Below are positions 1 to 11,480 of a DNA stretch of 64,000 nucleotides, piece after piece. The stretch is from contig OV884059.1 in assembly GCA_930367215.1 (NCBI GenBank), positions 66,063,393 to 66,127,392 on the forward strand, given 5' to 3'. Position 1 is the stretch's first letter; the number at the start of each line of letters is the position of its first letter. Source of the stretch: Pollenia angustigena (Eukaryota; Arthropoda; Insecta; Diptera; Polleniidae). The position numbers and the translations under genes are program-made. The notes beneath the pieces are model-generated. The model had not been told where the DNA came from and searched no databases. It was given only the letters and a program-made list of their open reading frames with translations.

Positions 1-1354
1 AGGTTATTCTTTTGTTATTATTGTTGTAGTTTTCAGATTTTTCTTGTTCTGTTTTGTTTAAAACTGCCACATAAAAATGTTACTTGAATCGTGACTACCT
101 GTATTTTTGACGCATTTACGCAAAACCTCTAACCCAAACTAAACACATACTCAGCACAATACTATCGGAACACCAAATACATATATACAGAGTCTTAAAA
201 GAGAGCTTTCATTAGGAAAATATAGAACACTTATTTGAATAAATTAAATAGAAAAGTTTTTTGAAAAAGTTTTAAGTTTGCTTTACTGCGCTTTATTTCT
301 ATATTTCTACATGTAATTTTGTTATACAGGCTGAGTTCCAAAACATCATAATAAATACTTTGCAGTCAAAGTCAAAATGCATCATCAAGTTTAACGATGC
401 TCAGTTTGACTATTATACATGCAAAGATAACTTATTTTTTGTACTTTGGGACAGATAATAATTTAAAGGTACTACACGTTAAAGACTTTCGTATAGCTCC
501 TTTCTTTGAAACTGGCGTTTTAGAACTTACCAAAAGTTGTCGTTTTGTAAATAAAATTTTCATTATTCTCATCATTAAAGCTCGATTCACCCATGCGTTC
601 TGAACAATATACATACGTATATGTCCGGACAAAATTTTTTTTGTATTGAGTTTGACGTCTTACTGTTGAGAGAGAAAGAGAAATTATTTTGTTCGGTAAA
701 TTATTTCTTGAATTGGTTGAATTTTAATTCTTGTTCAGAACAAAATTAACTGGGATGCCACTTTTTTCAATTTGTACATAGAAGTTGAATTGAGCTGCCA
801 CATCATATAGTGTTTTCGCATTTATATAACAACAATTGTATTTTTGCGGAATAACTTGCGGAATAAAAAAATTAATATAATTGAAAATAGTACAATCACT
901 TTTCTTTCTTCGTCCTTTCGGATGAATCTACCTTAAGACGTTAATCTGGATTGCAATTGTATCAATGCATAAATATTTTTATCCATTTCAGACGCTTTTT
1001 TCCCTTTTCTATAACACGAATATACCTTTTGTGCCCCCAAAATCATATAATAAAATTTTTATTGGTATGCATATCTGTAACATTTTCTATGAATCGAAAC
1101 CTTTAGGCTTCTGGCTGTTTAGAGTATACGAGTATTTGTCTGATTTTTTCATCTAAAAATACTTGAGTTTGTCTTTCTGCCAGTAACATAGAAGCAGTGC
1201 TGCCATAACTGCAAGATGAGAATATGCCAAAACTTCAAAATTTAAATCTGCTGAATCGAAAAATTATTGCCTCAGATTATTATTATGTTATTGTCGCCAA
1301 TTTTTATGTCAACTCCAACATTTGTAAGGAAGTTATAACATTAAAAGCTATTTT
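1..1354. other. AT-rich DNA without recognisable gene
   Basis: I read both strands and see only short open stretches full of homopolymer runs, with no domain, splice-supported exon or repeat termini. Nothing is supported here beyond AT-rich non-coding DNA. Confidence 0.6.
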
Positions 1355-1750
1355 CCCAGTAAAAAACTTCAAGGTTTCTGGAAGCAAGAAAATTACATGA
1401 GCGCTGATATATGCGCTGGCTTTTACATACTACTAAGAAGCAGCAGGGAAGCGAATACAATTGAAGTGAATTTTTAATAATTAAAATTTTGTATTTCAAT
1501 GAAAAAATTCACGAACAATGTTCTAAGTAATTCTGTTATTCCCTTACATGGAAGCAGGTTGTATTGCAATGATTTTTTGATAACGCAATCAGCCATCAGA
1601 TTGTTTTTTTTAGCAGAGAGGAAAAAATTAGTGCTTCCAATTGGAAATCGCCAAATAAAAAACATGCCTCTTGTAAGTAGAATTGTAAGAGAGCATTGTG
1701 CCCCTCTCCCTTACAAAACTGCTTACCTGTAAGCTCCATTTCTTACTGGG
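1355..1750. mobile_element. Hairpin MITE, CCCAGTAAAAAA family, copy 1
   Basis: The left end reads CCCAGTAAAAAAC and the right end, on the other strand, reads CCCAGTAAGAAATGGAGCTT. The right 90 bases, reverse-complemented, resemble the left end of a second copy at 49386-49811, including a shared GTAAGGGAGA block. No transposase is encoded. No clean target duplication is visible. The family is unknown to me; I call it a non-autonomous DNA element from its termini and copy number. Confidence 0.55.
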
Positions 1751-4340
1751 CTTGGAAGTAGAATTTGTATGGGAGCTATAATGAAATTTGGAGCGATTCC
1801 AGAAAAATTTGGTTGGAAGATTTAGATTACAACAAAATAAGTTTGGGCCAAATGTAATCTTAATACCAACAATATAAGATGATACATGTAGTTGCATTTA
1901 AAGCTTATAAAATTTTTATTATATCAACCAATTAAAAAAAAATGAACTTTTATTTTTAAACACTTGCGCTTGAGCATCTAATCGAACTATATATTTGGTA
2001 TTTCCTCACGAATCTTGTTCACTGTTGTAAAATTATAACTTTACCAATACCTGATTATAAACGCCAGAAAATAGAAAATAGTTGATTGCAATATATTGAA
2101 ATGAATCAAAGAAATTTTTATAAGCTATAAGTACCTCTGCCTATTCAATTACAAATATAAAGGATTATTTTAAATAACTTGAATGTTTTACGTTTTTTAA
2201 GTTCATTATTATTAGTTGTGTTCTCCACTAAGTACTCATTTAATTGAAAATGATATGAAGTAGTTATTTATTTTTTTGTGTTATGAATGGAAATAAACGA
2301 ATTTACTTTGTTTAATTAAAATAATGTTTTATTAATAGAAATGTATTAAAAAGAACTTCGAGATTTAAATCTTGAAACCGGGATACCACTGTAGTAAAAA
2401 TATGCTAAAAAAAAGTCTGCTTTTGAAAAGGAAATATGCAAAACGCAGTAAGCAAATTTAAAAAAAATGCAATTCCCCAATTCAATTTGCTTAATTTAAC
2501 AGAAAATATGCTTAAATGGTAGCACTGTTTAGAAGAACACAAGCTAGCAAGCTGCAGTTGTACTCTTGCTCTTTGCTGTTCAAAATGCACGCGTGCCAAT
2601 ATTAAGCTTTGCAAAGTGTATTTTTAAGACTTTAGTTTCTTGTTGTTGTTGTTGCTTTTTCTTAGGTGTAGAAACTGTGGAAATAAACACAAAACAAAAA
2701 AACTATCCCACATATGAAAAAGAATCAAAAAGTGCATTTATCTATACAGACATACATGTTCGCTTGTATATGCTCGTCGATCGTACTTCAATGGCTGACT
2801 GTTGCAACTTGAAAGTTTGTTAACTTTAAGATGTTTAATCTGTCTTGTGTGTTACTGTGTGTATGGGTCTGAGTCTGGGTCTGGCGGTATACATTTTTAG
2901 TTGTATGTAATGTTACGCTTTGTTATCTATGGATGTATAAAAATATTTTTTATAGATGCACAAAAAACACAACTACTTAAGAGCGTTAGTTCGTTTGTTT
3001 GTCTATGGATGGATTGATGGTGCGACTAAGCGAACTAAGATAGATGGTTATGAATAAAAATAGATAGACGTTTAGTCGGACGAAGGGACAGAAAAAGAGG
3101 CAAAATGAAATCTTTGCTAGTGCATGCAATTGCTGTGCATTAAATTGTCTTTTGTTTAGCATTAACTAAGATTTTATTGATTGCACTGAGCTGGTGTATC
3201 TATAAGTATTTGTATCTATATACACTCACAGTTGACTCATTTCTCTATTTCTCCTTCCATAAGTCAGATTGTCCGTCTGCTTGTCTGTCTGTTGGTCGAT
3301 GTAACACAGGTTGTATGTATATTTAGATATCTGCCTGTATGTTGGGCACAATAAGCCAAGTTTAAGGTGCAGATGTACTGGCATGCGAATGTGTCTAGAA
3401 TGATTTTATACTTTTCCATATTTTCGTCAATTCGTGGTGGTTTTTGTTGGACCACATGTGGTACATTAATTAAGGTTGGCTTACTAAAGATCTTATTGAA
3501 ATGCATTAAAATTTTATTTATTTAAATGATTCATATGGTTAATTTTCAAATACAACAATTTTACAAAATGACAAAATAAAATTAATTTACAAATTTTTCC
3601 TTGTCCCAATAACATTGAAATAAAGATCGTCGATAGTAATCCCTGACTACATGTTATCAAAGATTATAAACGATTGCTTATTACTTTCTCGCTAGCTGTC
3701 AGCTTTTATAATGCCGTCTGCTTCTGCGAGAATGTTCATTTTGAACGACTCTAAAGAGTCTTATGCACGCTTGTCAATTTATTTTTTAAATTAAATCTAA
3801 TTAACTTCGAAATTCCTTTGTCTACTGTAGAAGACACGTTGCTCAGTTAGAAATATCTAAATTGCTTTCATTTCCTCAACAGTCATTATTATTTTATTAT
3901 TTCTTGCTTTCACGCTTTTTCGTATCAATAGACAGGCCAGACCGGCCATTTAGTTGTAACATCTCGTATCTTTTTGTATATGACAGTATAAGTTCGGATA
4001 TTTTGTTAATTCTTTTAATCCATCAATCATTCTGGTCATAAAATGTTCAAAATTATTTACAAGGACAAAAAGCTTGGCGTATATTGGCTAAGCATTATTT
4101 CCCGGCCCTTTAAAATATTTCATCTTTCTTTATTTCATATACAACATGTTTCATAATGACTTCAGCATCTATGATGGAGACAAGTGGGAGTTCGTTAAAA
4201 ATGTAACTTTAAATTGATTTCCATTAAATGGTAGCATAACTTTGAGACGGATGGATGGATTTAAGTGCGCAGTTTATTCTCTAAAAGTGTATTAAGAAAA
4301 CACAAAAAAAACGATAATGTTGGTGTTAAATTGCTTCTAG
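1751..4340. other. AT-rich DNA, simple-sequence patches only
   Basis: This stretch holds short simple repeats (GTT runs near 2641-2660, TGTCTG-like runs near 3268-3295) and no coding sequence or element ends that I recognise. The small open frames here lack any motif. Confidence 0.5.
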
Positions 4341-4750
4341 TAATCCTAGACAGCTAATCCCGCAAAATCGACATGGTAAGATGAGAGTTATGAGTTAAAA
4401 TTTGGAACCACCACACTAAAAAATTTATAATTGTTACAAAAGCTAAAATAAATGGTGGTATAATGCACAACTTGATATACGATTTGGCATAAATTCGTTC
4501 TATATGACTAGAAGTCATATTGTTAAATTTCGTGAAGATCGGTCGATAATTTACTTTAGGCCCCATACAAAGCATACTCCCGGAAAGCAGTTTAGTACTC
4601 CTAAAATCGTAACAAATGATGATGTTGTATTAAAATTCGGTACGTAACAGTTTTAAGAACTAAAAAACAGTTAAAGCCGCAAAGAATTATGTTTTTGTAC
4701 AGAATTTGGTCTTTCGTAGTTTCATAAGGCTTTAAATCACAGTGGAAAAT
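4341..4750 (-). repeat. Fragment of mini-me/DINE-like repeat, family A
   Basis: The stretch carries the blocks found in the longer minus-strand copy at 54041-55135: a GGAACCACCAC block, a TAATGCACA block, CGTGAAGATCGGTC, and CATAC...CCGGAAAGCAGTTTAGTAC. It lacks the gggtata termini and the GTCY run, so it is an internal fragment. It is non-coding; open frames across it are incidental. Confidence 0.6.
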
Positions 4751-4849
4751 GTCGGGATAAATATTTAAACACGTCTAAAACCTTTTATTTGATTAGAAAT
4801 AGGAGCATAAAGCGTTATGATTGTCGAACCGAGACGAATTTTAATACTA

Positions 4850-5080
4850 ACGTTCGTTTTTATAAAGATCAATTGGTCCCTTTGAGGAGATCGAGTGGTT
4901 TCGATCAAAACATGGGTATCACAGGGTAACCTGCCGGCCAGTGTTCGAGCCCCAGCCACAGTCAAGAATGAAAAATTATCAATAACAATTTTAATTAATC
5001 TTCATGTCGTAAAATTCCTTTCTTCATAAAAATAATTTAATGAAAATTAAATTTGATTAAATTTGATAAATTTAAAATTT
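4850..5080 (+). repeat. tRNA-derived SINE-like element, copy 1
   Basis: A pol III-like split promoter is visible: an A-box-like GATCGAGTGGTT at about 4889-4900 and a B-box-like GTGTTCGAGCCCC at 4941-4953, with tRNA-like spacing. About 110 bases of tail follow, beginning CAAGAATGAAA. The same head and tail occur on the minus strand at 37155-37345, and a decayed tail lies near 24785-24865. Head plus unrelated tail in dispersed copies is the pattern of a tRNA-derived SINE. A degraded tRNA gene is less likely because the tail is shared. Confidence 0.6.
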
Positions 5081-5107
5081 TAAAAATTTGGATTTAAAAC
5101 CATAATA

Positions 5108-6300
5108 AAGGGTGGTTAAATTGTAAGGGCCGATGTTGAATGTGAACCACACCTAAACGCTAAGTTTTTTCCGAATTTTATTTGACATTTCTCTATTTCA
5201 GACTTACTCAATTTGAACCATGGAGAGATACACAATCCAACAACGTGTTAAAGTTATCCAGACTTATTATGAAAATGGGCGTTCAAATCGTGCACTTCGT
5301 GATTTTTTTGGTCAATTTGATCGTCCAAACGTGCGTACAATCGCAAAAATCTTGGAAAAATTCGAGCAAACCGGGTCTGTAGAAGATGTGAGAACACCAG
5401 TGCATGCTCGTACAGCTCGTACTGCAGGAAATATTGCCGCTGTTCGCGATAGTGTGGCTGAAGAGCCGTCCACCTCAACTCGTAGTCGTGCCCAACAATT
5501 GCACCTCTCACGCTCGTCGTTGATGAACATTATGCATAAAGACTTGCATTTACACGCTTACAAGGTGCAATTGGCTCAAGAACTAAAGCCTCTTGACCAT
5601 TCCAAACGTCGTGAATGGGCAGAATGGTGGCAAGAAATGGCAACAGTGGATGATAAATTTTCGAAGAAAATCATCTTTAGTGATGAGGCACATTTTCACC
5701 TCAGTGGATTCGTCAATAAACAGAATTGCCGCATTTGGGCGAATGAGAATCCAAGAGTGATTGTCGAAAAACCAATGCACCCACAAAGAGTGACTGTTTG
5801 GTGCGGTTTATGGGCTGGCGGCATCATCGGGCCGTATTTTTTCCAAAATGAGGCCGGTCAGGCAGTTACTGTGAATGGTGTTCGCTATCGTGAGATGATA
5901 ACGAACTTTTTATGGCCCGAATTGGAAGATATGGATGTGGACGATATGTGGTTTCAGCAGGACTTGCCACACAGCTAACGAAACGTTGGACTGTTTTCTT
6001 TGGGGTTATTTGAAAGAAAAGGTGTACGTCGATAAGCCAGCAACAATTCAAGAGCTAAAGGATGAGATAATTCGGCACATTAACGGCATGGAACCTCCAT
6101 TATGCCTCAGGGTCATCAAAAATTTGGACCATCGGATGGAGGTGTGCCGCCGTGGTCGCGGCGCCCATTTGGCCGATATTTTGTTCCATACATAATTGAG
6201 TAATACCAATATATCATAATAAAATAAAATTACAATAATTTCCTAAATAGTTTGTGTTTTATTCAAAATCAACATCGGCCCTTGAAATTTAACCACCCTT
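5108..6300 (+). mobile_element. rosa-like (DD41D) mariner element, full length between TIRs
   Basis: The left end AAGGGTGGTTAAATT and the inverted right end AAGGGTGGTTAAATT are identical over 15 bases, and both arms then share AGGGCCGATGTTGA. The element is bounded by TA at 5106-5107 and 6301-6302, the target duplication of the IS630/Tc1/mariner superfamily. Total length is 1193 bp. It contains a single transposase reading region that is broken (see 5220-6195). Intact ends mean that a related transposase could in principle still bind it. Confidence 0.9.
5220..6195 (+). pseudogene. Broken rosa-like mariner transposase
   Basis: The first reading frame gives 252 residues from an ATG 112 bases inside the left TIR. 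It has an N-terminal helix-turn-helix region (about residues 5-100), then IIFSDEAHFHLSG with the first catalytic Asp at residue 155, and WFQQD with the second at 248. Right after that Asp about 8 nt are missing compared with the family motif QQDGATCH, which shifts the frame to a stop. The downstream frame resumes CHTANETLD and jumps directly to CFLWGY, so about 30 residues, including the region of the third catalytic Asp, are gone. The C-terminal part (VYVDKPATIQEL onward) is intact. The protein cannot be active. Family placement as DD41D rests on the usual spacing in relatives, not on this copy. Confidence 0.88.
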
Positions 6301-7690
6301 TAGTTCAACAAAATAACCACAATACTAATTATTGATTAATTACATAATAATTTATTTATCTACATATAAGGCCCACGCCTAAAACTGTCGGTAGAGGTTA
6401 TCAAAGGTTCGGCACATTTGTTAAATCGGTAAGTCGACTGAAATTAACCCAAGTGGCGTCCTAAGCATTTCCCATCTTGACGCCTGTTAAATATTAAAAA
6501 AATTTCTTTGTAAGCTTTTCGAATTTTTCAAATAAGAATTTTTTATAAGAACATACGTGTACGATTTTAATGCTCTTAATTTTAATTCACCATTCTATCC
6601 GAAATATACGGCCATGATGAAATATACAGTTATTTATTGCCGGCAATTTCAACAGGTACGGTTGATGACCCAGAATTAAACACCTAGTTGGGCGTTATAA
6701 CTCCAATTTATGGATTGGTGTTTAAAAAGAATTGATTTTCTTTAGAAATGCTCTTTAACTCTTCAAAAAATCTATTACTTTTAAGTGCCTATACAATTTT
6801 GTAATCTTATAGTTCTGAATGCATTGGAAAAGAAAACATTTTATGGCGGCTTGTGTTAAAGGTTTTCGATGCAAATAAAGCTGTTAAATGTCGCTCATGT
6901 GTAACACTAAAAACAATGTTACAACACAAATGAAATTTAAACGGCGGCAAAGAAATAATAATAATATAAAATAAAGAATATAGAATCCCATTAAACAGTG
7001 AAACTTCTCCACTTAAAACGATAGTGTTTTAAATGCAATAAAAATAAAAAAAATTTACTTTTTAATTCTGGTCTGCTTCCATTTTATTATGCTCTCTCTA
7101 AAAATCCATAGCAACTAATAATTTTGGTTAAATATAACTTTAAATGTTGACTAAAAGTTGAACGGTTTTCATGGAGTGAGAATAAATATAAAACCGAAAA
7201 GCGGACACAAAGCTTAATTTAAAGAATATTTACAGATAAAAGTCATATGAAAGTAGACAGTAACAAACGAAAAAGTTTTTGATACTTAAAAGGTGCTTTA
7301 ATAAAAACTGGTGAAAACTAAATTTTGTAAGATGATTTTACTTTCCTGAATAGATTTTCTTAACTGTTCCCTCACATCAACATTTTGAAGTCTTAGCCTG
7401 GATTAAAGTTTTTCGATCCCAAGCGTAAATCGGTCTATTTGAGGATGATTTACAGAGAAAAAAAATCAATAAGCATTCAAAATTATCCATGATACTAGCA
7501 GAAACTCTGTTGTACAATTGGAATTATGTTTTGTATGAGTTTATAAAACCTGTTGAGATTATGACATTAGCGCTCGTCACGCCACGCGCGTCTTATCTAT
7601 GTTTAAACAAATAACACTATGTGACAATTTTTTGACCAAATAAATTTGACGCCTAATTTATGTAAAATTTTCCGCTGAATCCGAATATGA
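6301..7690. other. AT-rich DNA with a short family-A repeat end
   Basis: At 6361-6425 a block (CTGTCGGTAGAGGTTATCAA, then GGTTCGGCAC) matches the terminal block of the family-A repeat seen at 55093-55130. Nothing else between here and the fold-back at 7.7 kb is recognisable. Confidence 0.45.
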
Positions 7691-7733
7691 AGTCAGAATT
7701 GTCAAAAGTAGAACAGTTTTTGAGATATTAAGG

Positions 7734-8880
7734 TGCATATCTGAACACGGTAGAAGAGAGCATTTTAAGACATTCATATCTACTGAACCAGACCGGTTAA
7801 GGTCTGTTCTATCCGTTGTTTTCAAAATAGTTTTTGTAAAGACAGTAAAATGAGAAGGTTATAGCTGCCTATCTGAAGGCATATTTTTGGTATTATTCGT
7901 TGATTACACTACGTAACAAAATTTCAACAAAGTCGTGACCAAATGAATCTGACAGTTAGTCAGAATTGTCAAAAGTAGAACAGTTTTTAGATATTCCAAT
8001 TTAACCGTTATTTGTGTTTTTAAAAAAGATGCTGTGACTGAAATGCAAATATCCAAAAAATAAAATTTTAGCCTATTTCAATACGAACATTTTGTGCCCA
8101 ATAGGATCCTGATCGGTGCAAAAATGACAAAGTTACAGAAGATTAATTGAATTAACCCACAACAAATAAATATAAAAAGCTAAATTTTTAGTAAAAATAA
8201 ATATTAAAAATTGCTTAAAACTATTGAATTTCTATGTGGGTTAATTTACTAAATCTTCTGTAGCTTTGTCATTTTTGTACCAATCTATATCTTGTTGGGC
8301 GCAAAATGTTCATATTAAAATAATCTAATGTCGCATTTAATAAAAAAAATAGGATTTTTAAATCATTGGTTTAAAAAAAATAACTTGAAAAGATCAAAAT
8401 TGAACAAAATCATAAAATTTTCAATGAAGCTTGAAGTTTTGTGACCTGTAACTCTGTCATTTCTTCACCAATCTTCACTAGCAATCCATGGTTATTTTAG
8501 AAATTGTATAACCTTTCACTAGAAGGAAAGAATTACATAATCCGTTTAAAATGTTTTAAGATATTTGCATTTCAGTCACACCATCTTTTTTAAAAACACA
8601 AATAACGGTTATTTTGGAATATCTCAAAAACTGTTCTACTTTTGACAATTCTGACTAGCTGCCAGATTCATTTGGTCACTACTTTGTTGAAATTTTGTCA
8701 CGTAGTGTAATGAAACAATAATACCAAAAATATGCCTTCAGATAGGCAGCTATAACCTTCTCACTTTACTGTCTTTACAAAAACTATTTTGAAAACAACG
8801 GATAGAACAGACCTTAACCGGTCTGGTTCAGTAGATATGAATGTCTAAAAATGCTCTCTTATACCGTGTTCATATATGCA
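7734..8880. repeat. Large fold-back (inverted repeat) element
   Basis: The left arm, about 7734-8163, pairs with a right arm, about 8225-8880. Matching blocks include GCATATMTGAACACGG at the tips, ACCAGACCGGTTAAGGTC, AGGCATATTTTTGGTA, AACAAAATTTCAACAAAG and AAAAACACAAATAACGGTTA. An inner arm pair (AACCCAC to CATTTTG) lies close to the centre near 8190. The right side carries about 220 extra bases (8340-8560) with no partner. No transposase is present. A block around GTCAGAATTGTCAAAAGTAG also occurs just outside the left arm (7691) as well as inside (7960), so the left border is rearranged. Confidence 0.8.
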
Positions 8881-9301
8881 ACTTAATTGAGTTTTACGCA
8901 ATAAATTCCTTTATTGAGCTCAATTATCCATACAAAATTGCATTTTAGTTATTGCTCAATTAATACAAAATATTATAAATATTGAGTAAAATTAATATGC
9001 AACATTGCAGTGCACTGTCACAAGTGTGTTTAGTGGGTAAAACCCAACTCACTAAACAAAGTGTTTTGACATTTTAGCCAACAACGAAACAACAAAAACA
9101 AAGGTCCATCCATTAGGTCTGCGCAAAAGCCAGATGTTTATTTTGTTTTTTCTTTAAAGATGTCAAATGTTGTTTACACTTTGCTAAGTTTATTGCCAAT
9201 ATTAGCAATTGAGTAAGCTAACTTATGTATGTGTGAACAGAAAGATAATTATGTCAACACCGAATATTGACTCAATAAAAAAGGTATATCTGAACACGGT
9301 A
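8862..9301. mobile_element. MITE with TACCGTGTTCA ends and TTA duplication
   Basis: Left end TACCGTGTTCATATATGC and inverted right end TACCGTGTTCAGATATACC are followed by a further weaker inverted block around TTATTGAG. TTA flanks both sides (8859-8861 and 9302-9304). It overlaps the outer tip of the fold-back, and a copy of its end also lies at 7731-7752, so the two elements recombined or nested. A 3-bp TTA duplication fits PIF/Harbinger-type transposition. Confidence 0.7.
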
Positions 9302-9396
9302 TTAGGGTTTTGTATGAATTAAAAGCAATCAGCCTGTAAATATTTCATTCTTAATTTGTATCCGTAATCGTATGTTGTTCGTACACGCACAATCGC

Positions 9397-9399
<3 letters not shown>

Positions 9400-9432
<33 letters not shown>
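9400..9432. repeat. (TA)n microsatellite
   Basis: About 16 uninterrupted TA units, followed by TGTATGTATA. Nearby AC-rich runs lie at about 9636-9650 and 9910-9926. Otherwise 9302-10130 holds no recognisable gene. Confidence 0.9.
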
Positions 9433-9440
<8 letters not shown>

Positions 9441-10129
9441 ATAAATATAAGACTCCACAGGTTTCAAGCTAAAAAATAATAAAAATAAATCCAACAAATA
9501 AAACAAACAATTAAAACAACTTGTTTTAAGTTTGTACTGAATTGTATTGTGTTTGTTGATACCTCAACGATTACTTCCATATACTGTCGACAAGACTGGC
9601 GATAACTCTGTTTAAGTTGAAAACACAAAGATACGTACACACACACACGCACTCACCAACTCGTATATGAATAAATAATTTTTAGTAGAGTTTTTGTGGT
9701 TTACACTTGATGATTATAATAAAAATGATTATGACGATCGTAATGATCATTGTGTTATTTTATGGACCGGATGGTTGGTTAAATATTGTTTGTTGGTGTT
9801 TGGATAACTGAATGGCTGACTCAGTAGTTAATGTTATAATGGTTGCAACATTTGGCGGCAAAATTACCATAAAATAGTGTCTGCATTCAGATGAAGAACA
9901 CACAAAAGATATACACACACACACACCCTCGCACATCTCAGATCTAAGAAACAAACACTTAGAGCGAAAGAACATAAAGAATTGAGATATTAAAAAGTGA
10001 ACGTTAGTGATACTGATGTTATTTTATATAGTATTAAGAAATTGTATAAAAAGTATCCATTAAAAAATTGAAAATTCTAAAATCAAATTTTAAATGTGAT
10101 GTATTTCTAAAGTATTTAACTTCACTGCG
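9433..10129. other. AT-rich DNA with CA-type simple repeats
   Basis: No coding signal. The two open minus-strand frames here are driven by the CA/GT runs and low complexity. Confidence 0.5.
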
Positions 10130-10238
10130 ACACTTTTATACCACATTCTCAAATTTTGTAATGATCGGTTTGTAAATTACAACAGGCCCAACATAAAGCA
10201 AACTTCCAAATAATACTTTAGGAATTAAATTCGTAACG
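10130..10238. repeat. Family-A repeat fragment
   Basis: Blocks resembling ATGATCGGT, AAATTACAACAGGCCC and CATAAAGCAAACTTCC match the internal CGGTCCATAATTTACCC / GGCCCCATATAAACC module repeated in 54480-54870. It is short and diverged. Confidence 0.4.
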
Positions 10239-10870
10239 TAAGCCATTGCCTAGAACACACCCTGTTGCAGGCAGCAGTAAATCCTTCCTTACGGAGGAAG
10301 GTGTAAAATACGTTCTCAAATATTTGTAGTCTGTTTTTTGAAGTGTTTTTGGCTTTGTTTGGTATTCCTTTTAGGTCAGGAACTTTTTTGCCACCAATCT
10401 TTAATTGTATTATAAACTTGTCAATCTCTGATGCCTGTGGTATATGTCTTTTGGAAAGGGACTACCACTATTCTTTCTAGAGGCTTACATTCTCCAGCCT
10501 GTCCTTTTAAGCGTTAATCAAGTATTTAAGTCAACTTCTTTGCAAAGTTGTCTAAAGCATTTTTGATTACTTCTCCGGATTGCCTTTTGTAGATCCCATC
10601 TCGCTGTTTATTAAGAATGTTTTCAAAATATTGTTTGAAGTATCCTTCGTGTTTTTAGACCTTTATTGAAGTTCTGCGATTTCAGAGTTTTCTCTTATCT
10701 TCAAATTTTCTATTTTTACTGCTCTTTGAACAAGTACATCTGGTATGTTGGTTAAGGTTGTTTGTTTTTTAGTGGAGCTGGGACTTTGAGCTGTTCCTCA
10801 AAATCCGCTCAAATATCCGCTGTGATTTAATCGAGGTCCTTACACCCAGTTAAGTCTTGGAGATGTTTGT
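10239..10870 (-). pseudogene. Decayed LINE reverse transcriptase fragment (R1/LOA-like)
   Basis: On the minus strand the translation near 10260-10410 reads KKVPDLKGIPNKAKN, then IFENVFYTFLRKEGF and RQWLTL. This aligns by eye to the RT start motif of R1/LOA-type LINEs (KKAPGPDGIPN ... FP..WKRQ.LVL). Higher coordinates hold frame-shifted sequence rich in Lys/Glu, as expected for the region before the RT domain. There are many stops and no ends. The assignment rests on one motif block. Confidence 0.5.
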
Positions 10871-10912
10871 GCTTAACTCTGATTTTCCTGAGAGAGTTTT
10901 ACTAAATAATGC

Positions 10913-11480
10913 ACGATATTAATTGTGAGTCACACCTTAACGGCAAGTTTGTTGCCGAACTTAATTTGACATTTCGTTATTACAATGTTTGAAGGCTGGC
11001 GGCGTCATCGGGACGTGCTTCTTTGAAAACGAGGTCGGCCAAGGAGTTATCGTGAATGGTGTTCCCTATCGAAAGATGATAACGAACTTCTTGTGGCCAG
11101 AAATGGAAAATATTTATCTGGATGATATGTGGTTCCAACAGAATGGTGTCACTTGCACACAGCACCCGAAACAGTGGATCTTTTGCGCGAGAAATTCAAT
11201 GGCCGTGCTATCTCACGTCGATGACTTGACACCGTTGGACTTCTTTCGGGGATATTTAAATGAAAAAGTATATTATTATTCGGCACATTAACGACATTTA
11301 ACCTCAAATTTGTCTCAGAGTAATTGAAAATATGGAAATATGGACCATCGGATAGAGAGCGGTATGCCACCGTAGCCGTGACGAGCATTTTGCCGGTATT
11401 TTGTTTCACATATAATTGTCATAGATCCAACTATCATAATAAAATAAATTAAGATAATTTTTTGAAAACTTTTTGTTTTA
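10913..11480 (+). pseudogene. Second rosa-like mariner copy, internally deleted
   Basis: The 5' leader (10913-10985) matches the leader of the 5.1-kb element, then jumps to the equivalent of residue ~197 (KAGGVIGTCFFENE). About the first 195 codons are missing. The frame continues to WFQQNGVTC, where the second catalytic Asp has become Asn, and then to DDLTPLDFFRGYLNEKV, which retains the third-Asp region that the other copy lost. After a further break, the 3' part matches the other element's end until about 11480. Neither TIR is preserved in full. It is inactive. Confidence 0.75.

Noticed and set aside
4880..4965. A genuine tRNA gene
   Set aside because: A- and B-box-like words are present, but I could not fit a cloverleaf by eye, and the sequence recurs with a shared tail elsewhere, favouring a SINE.
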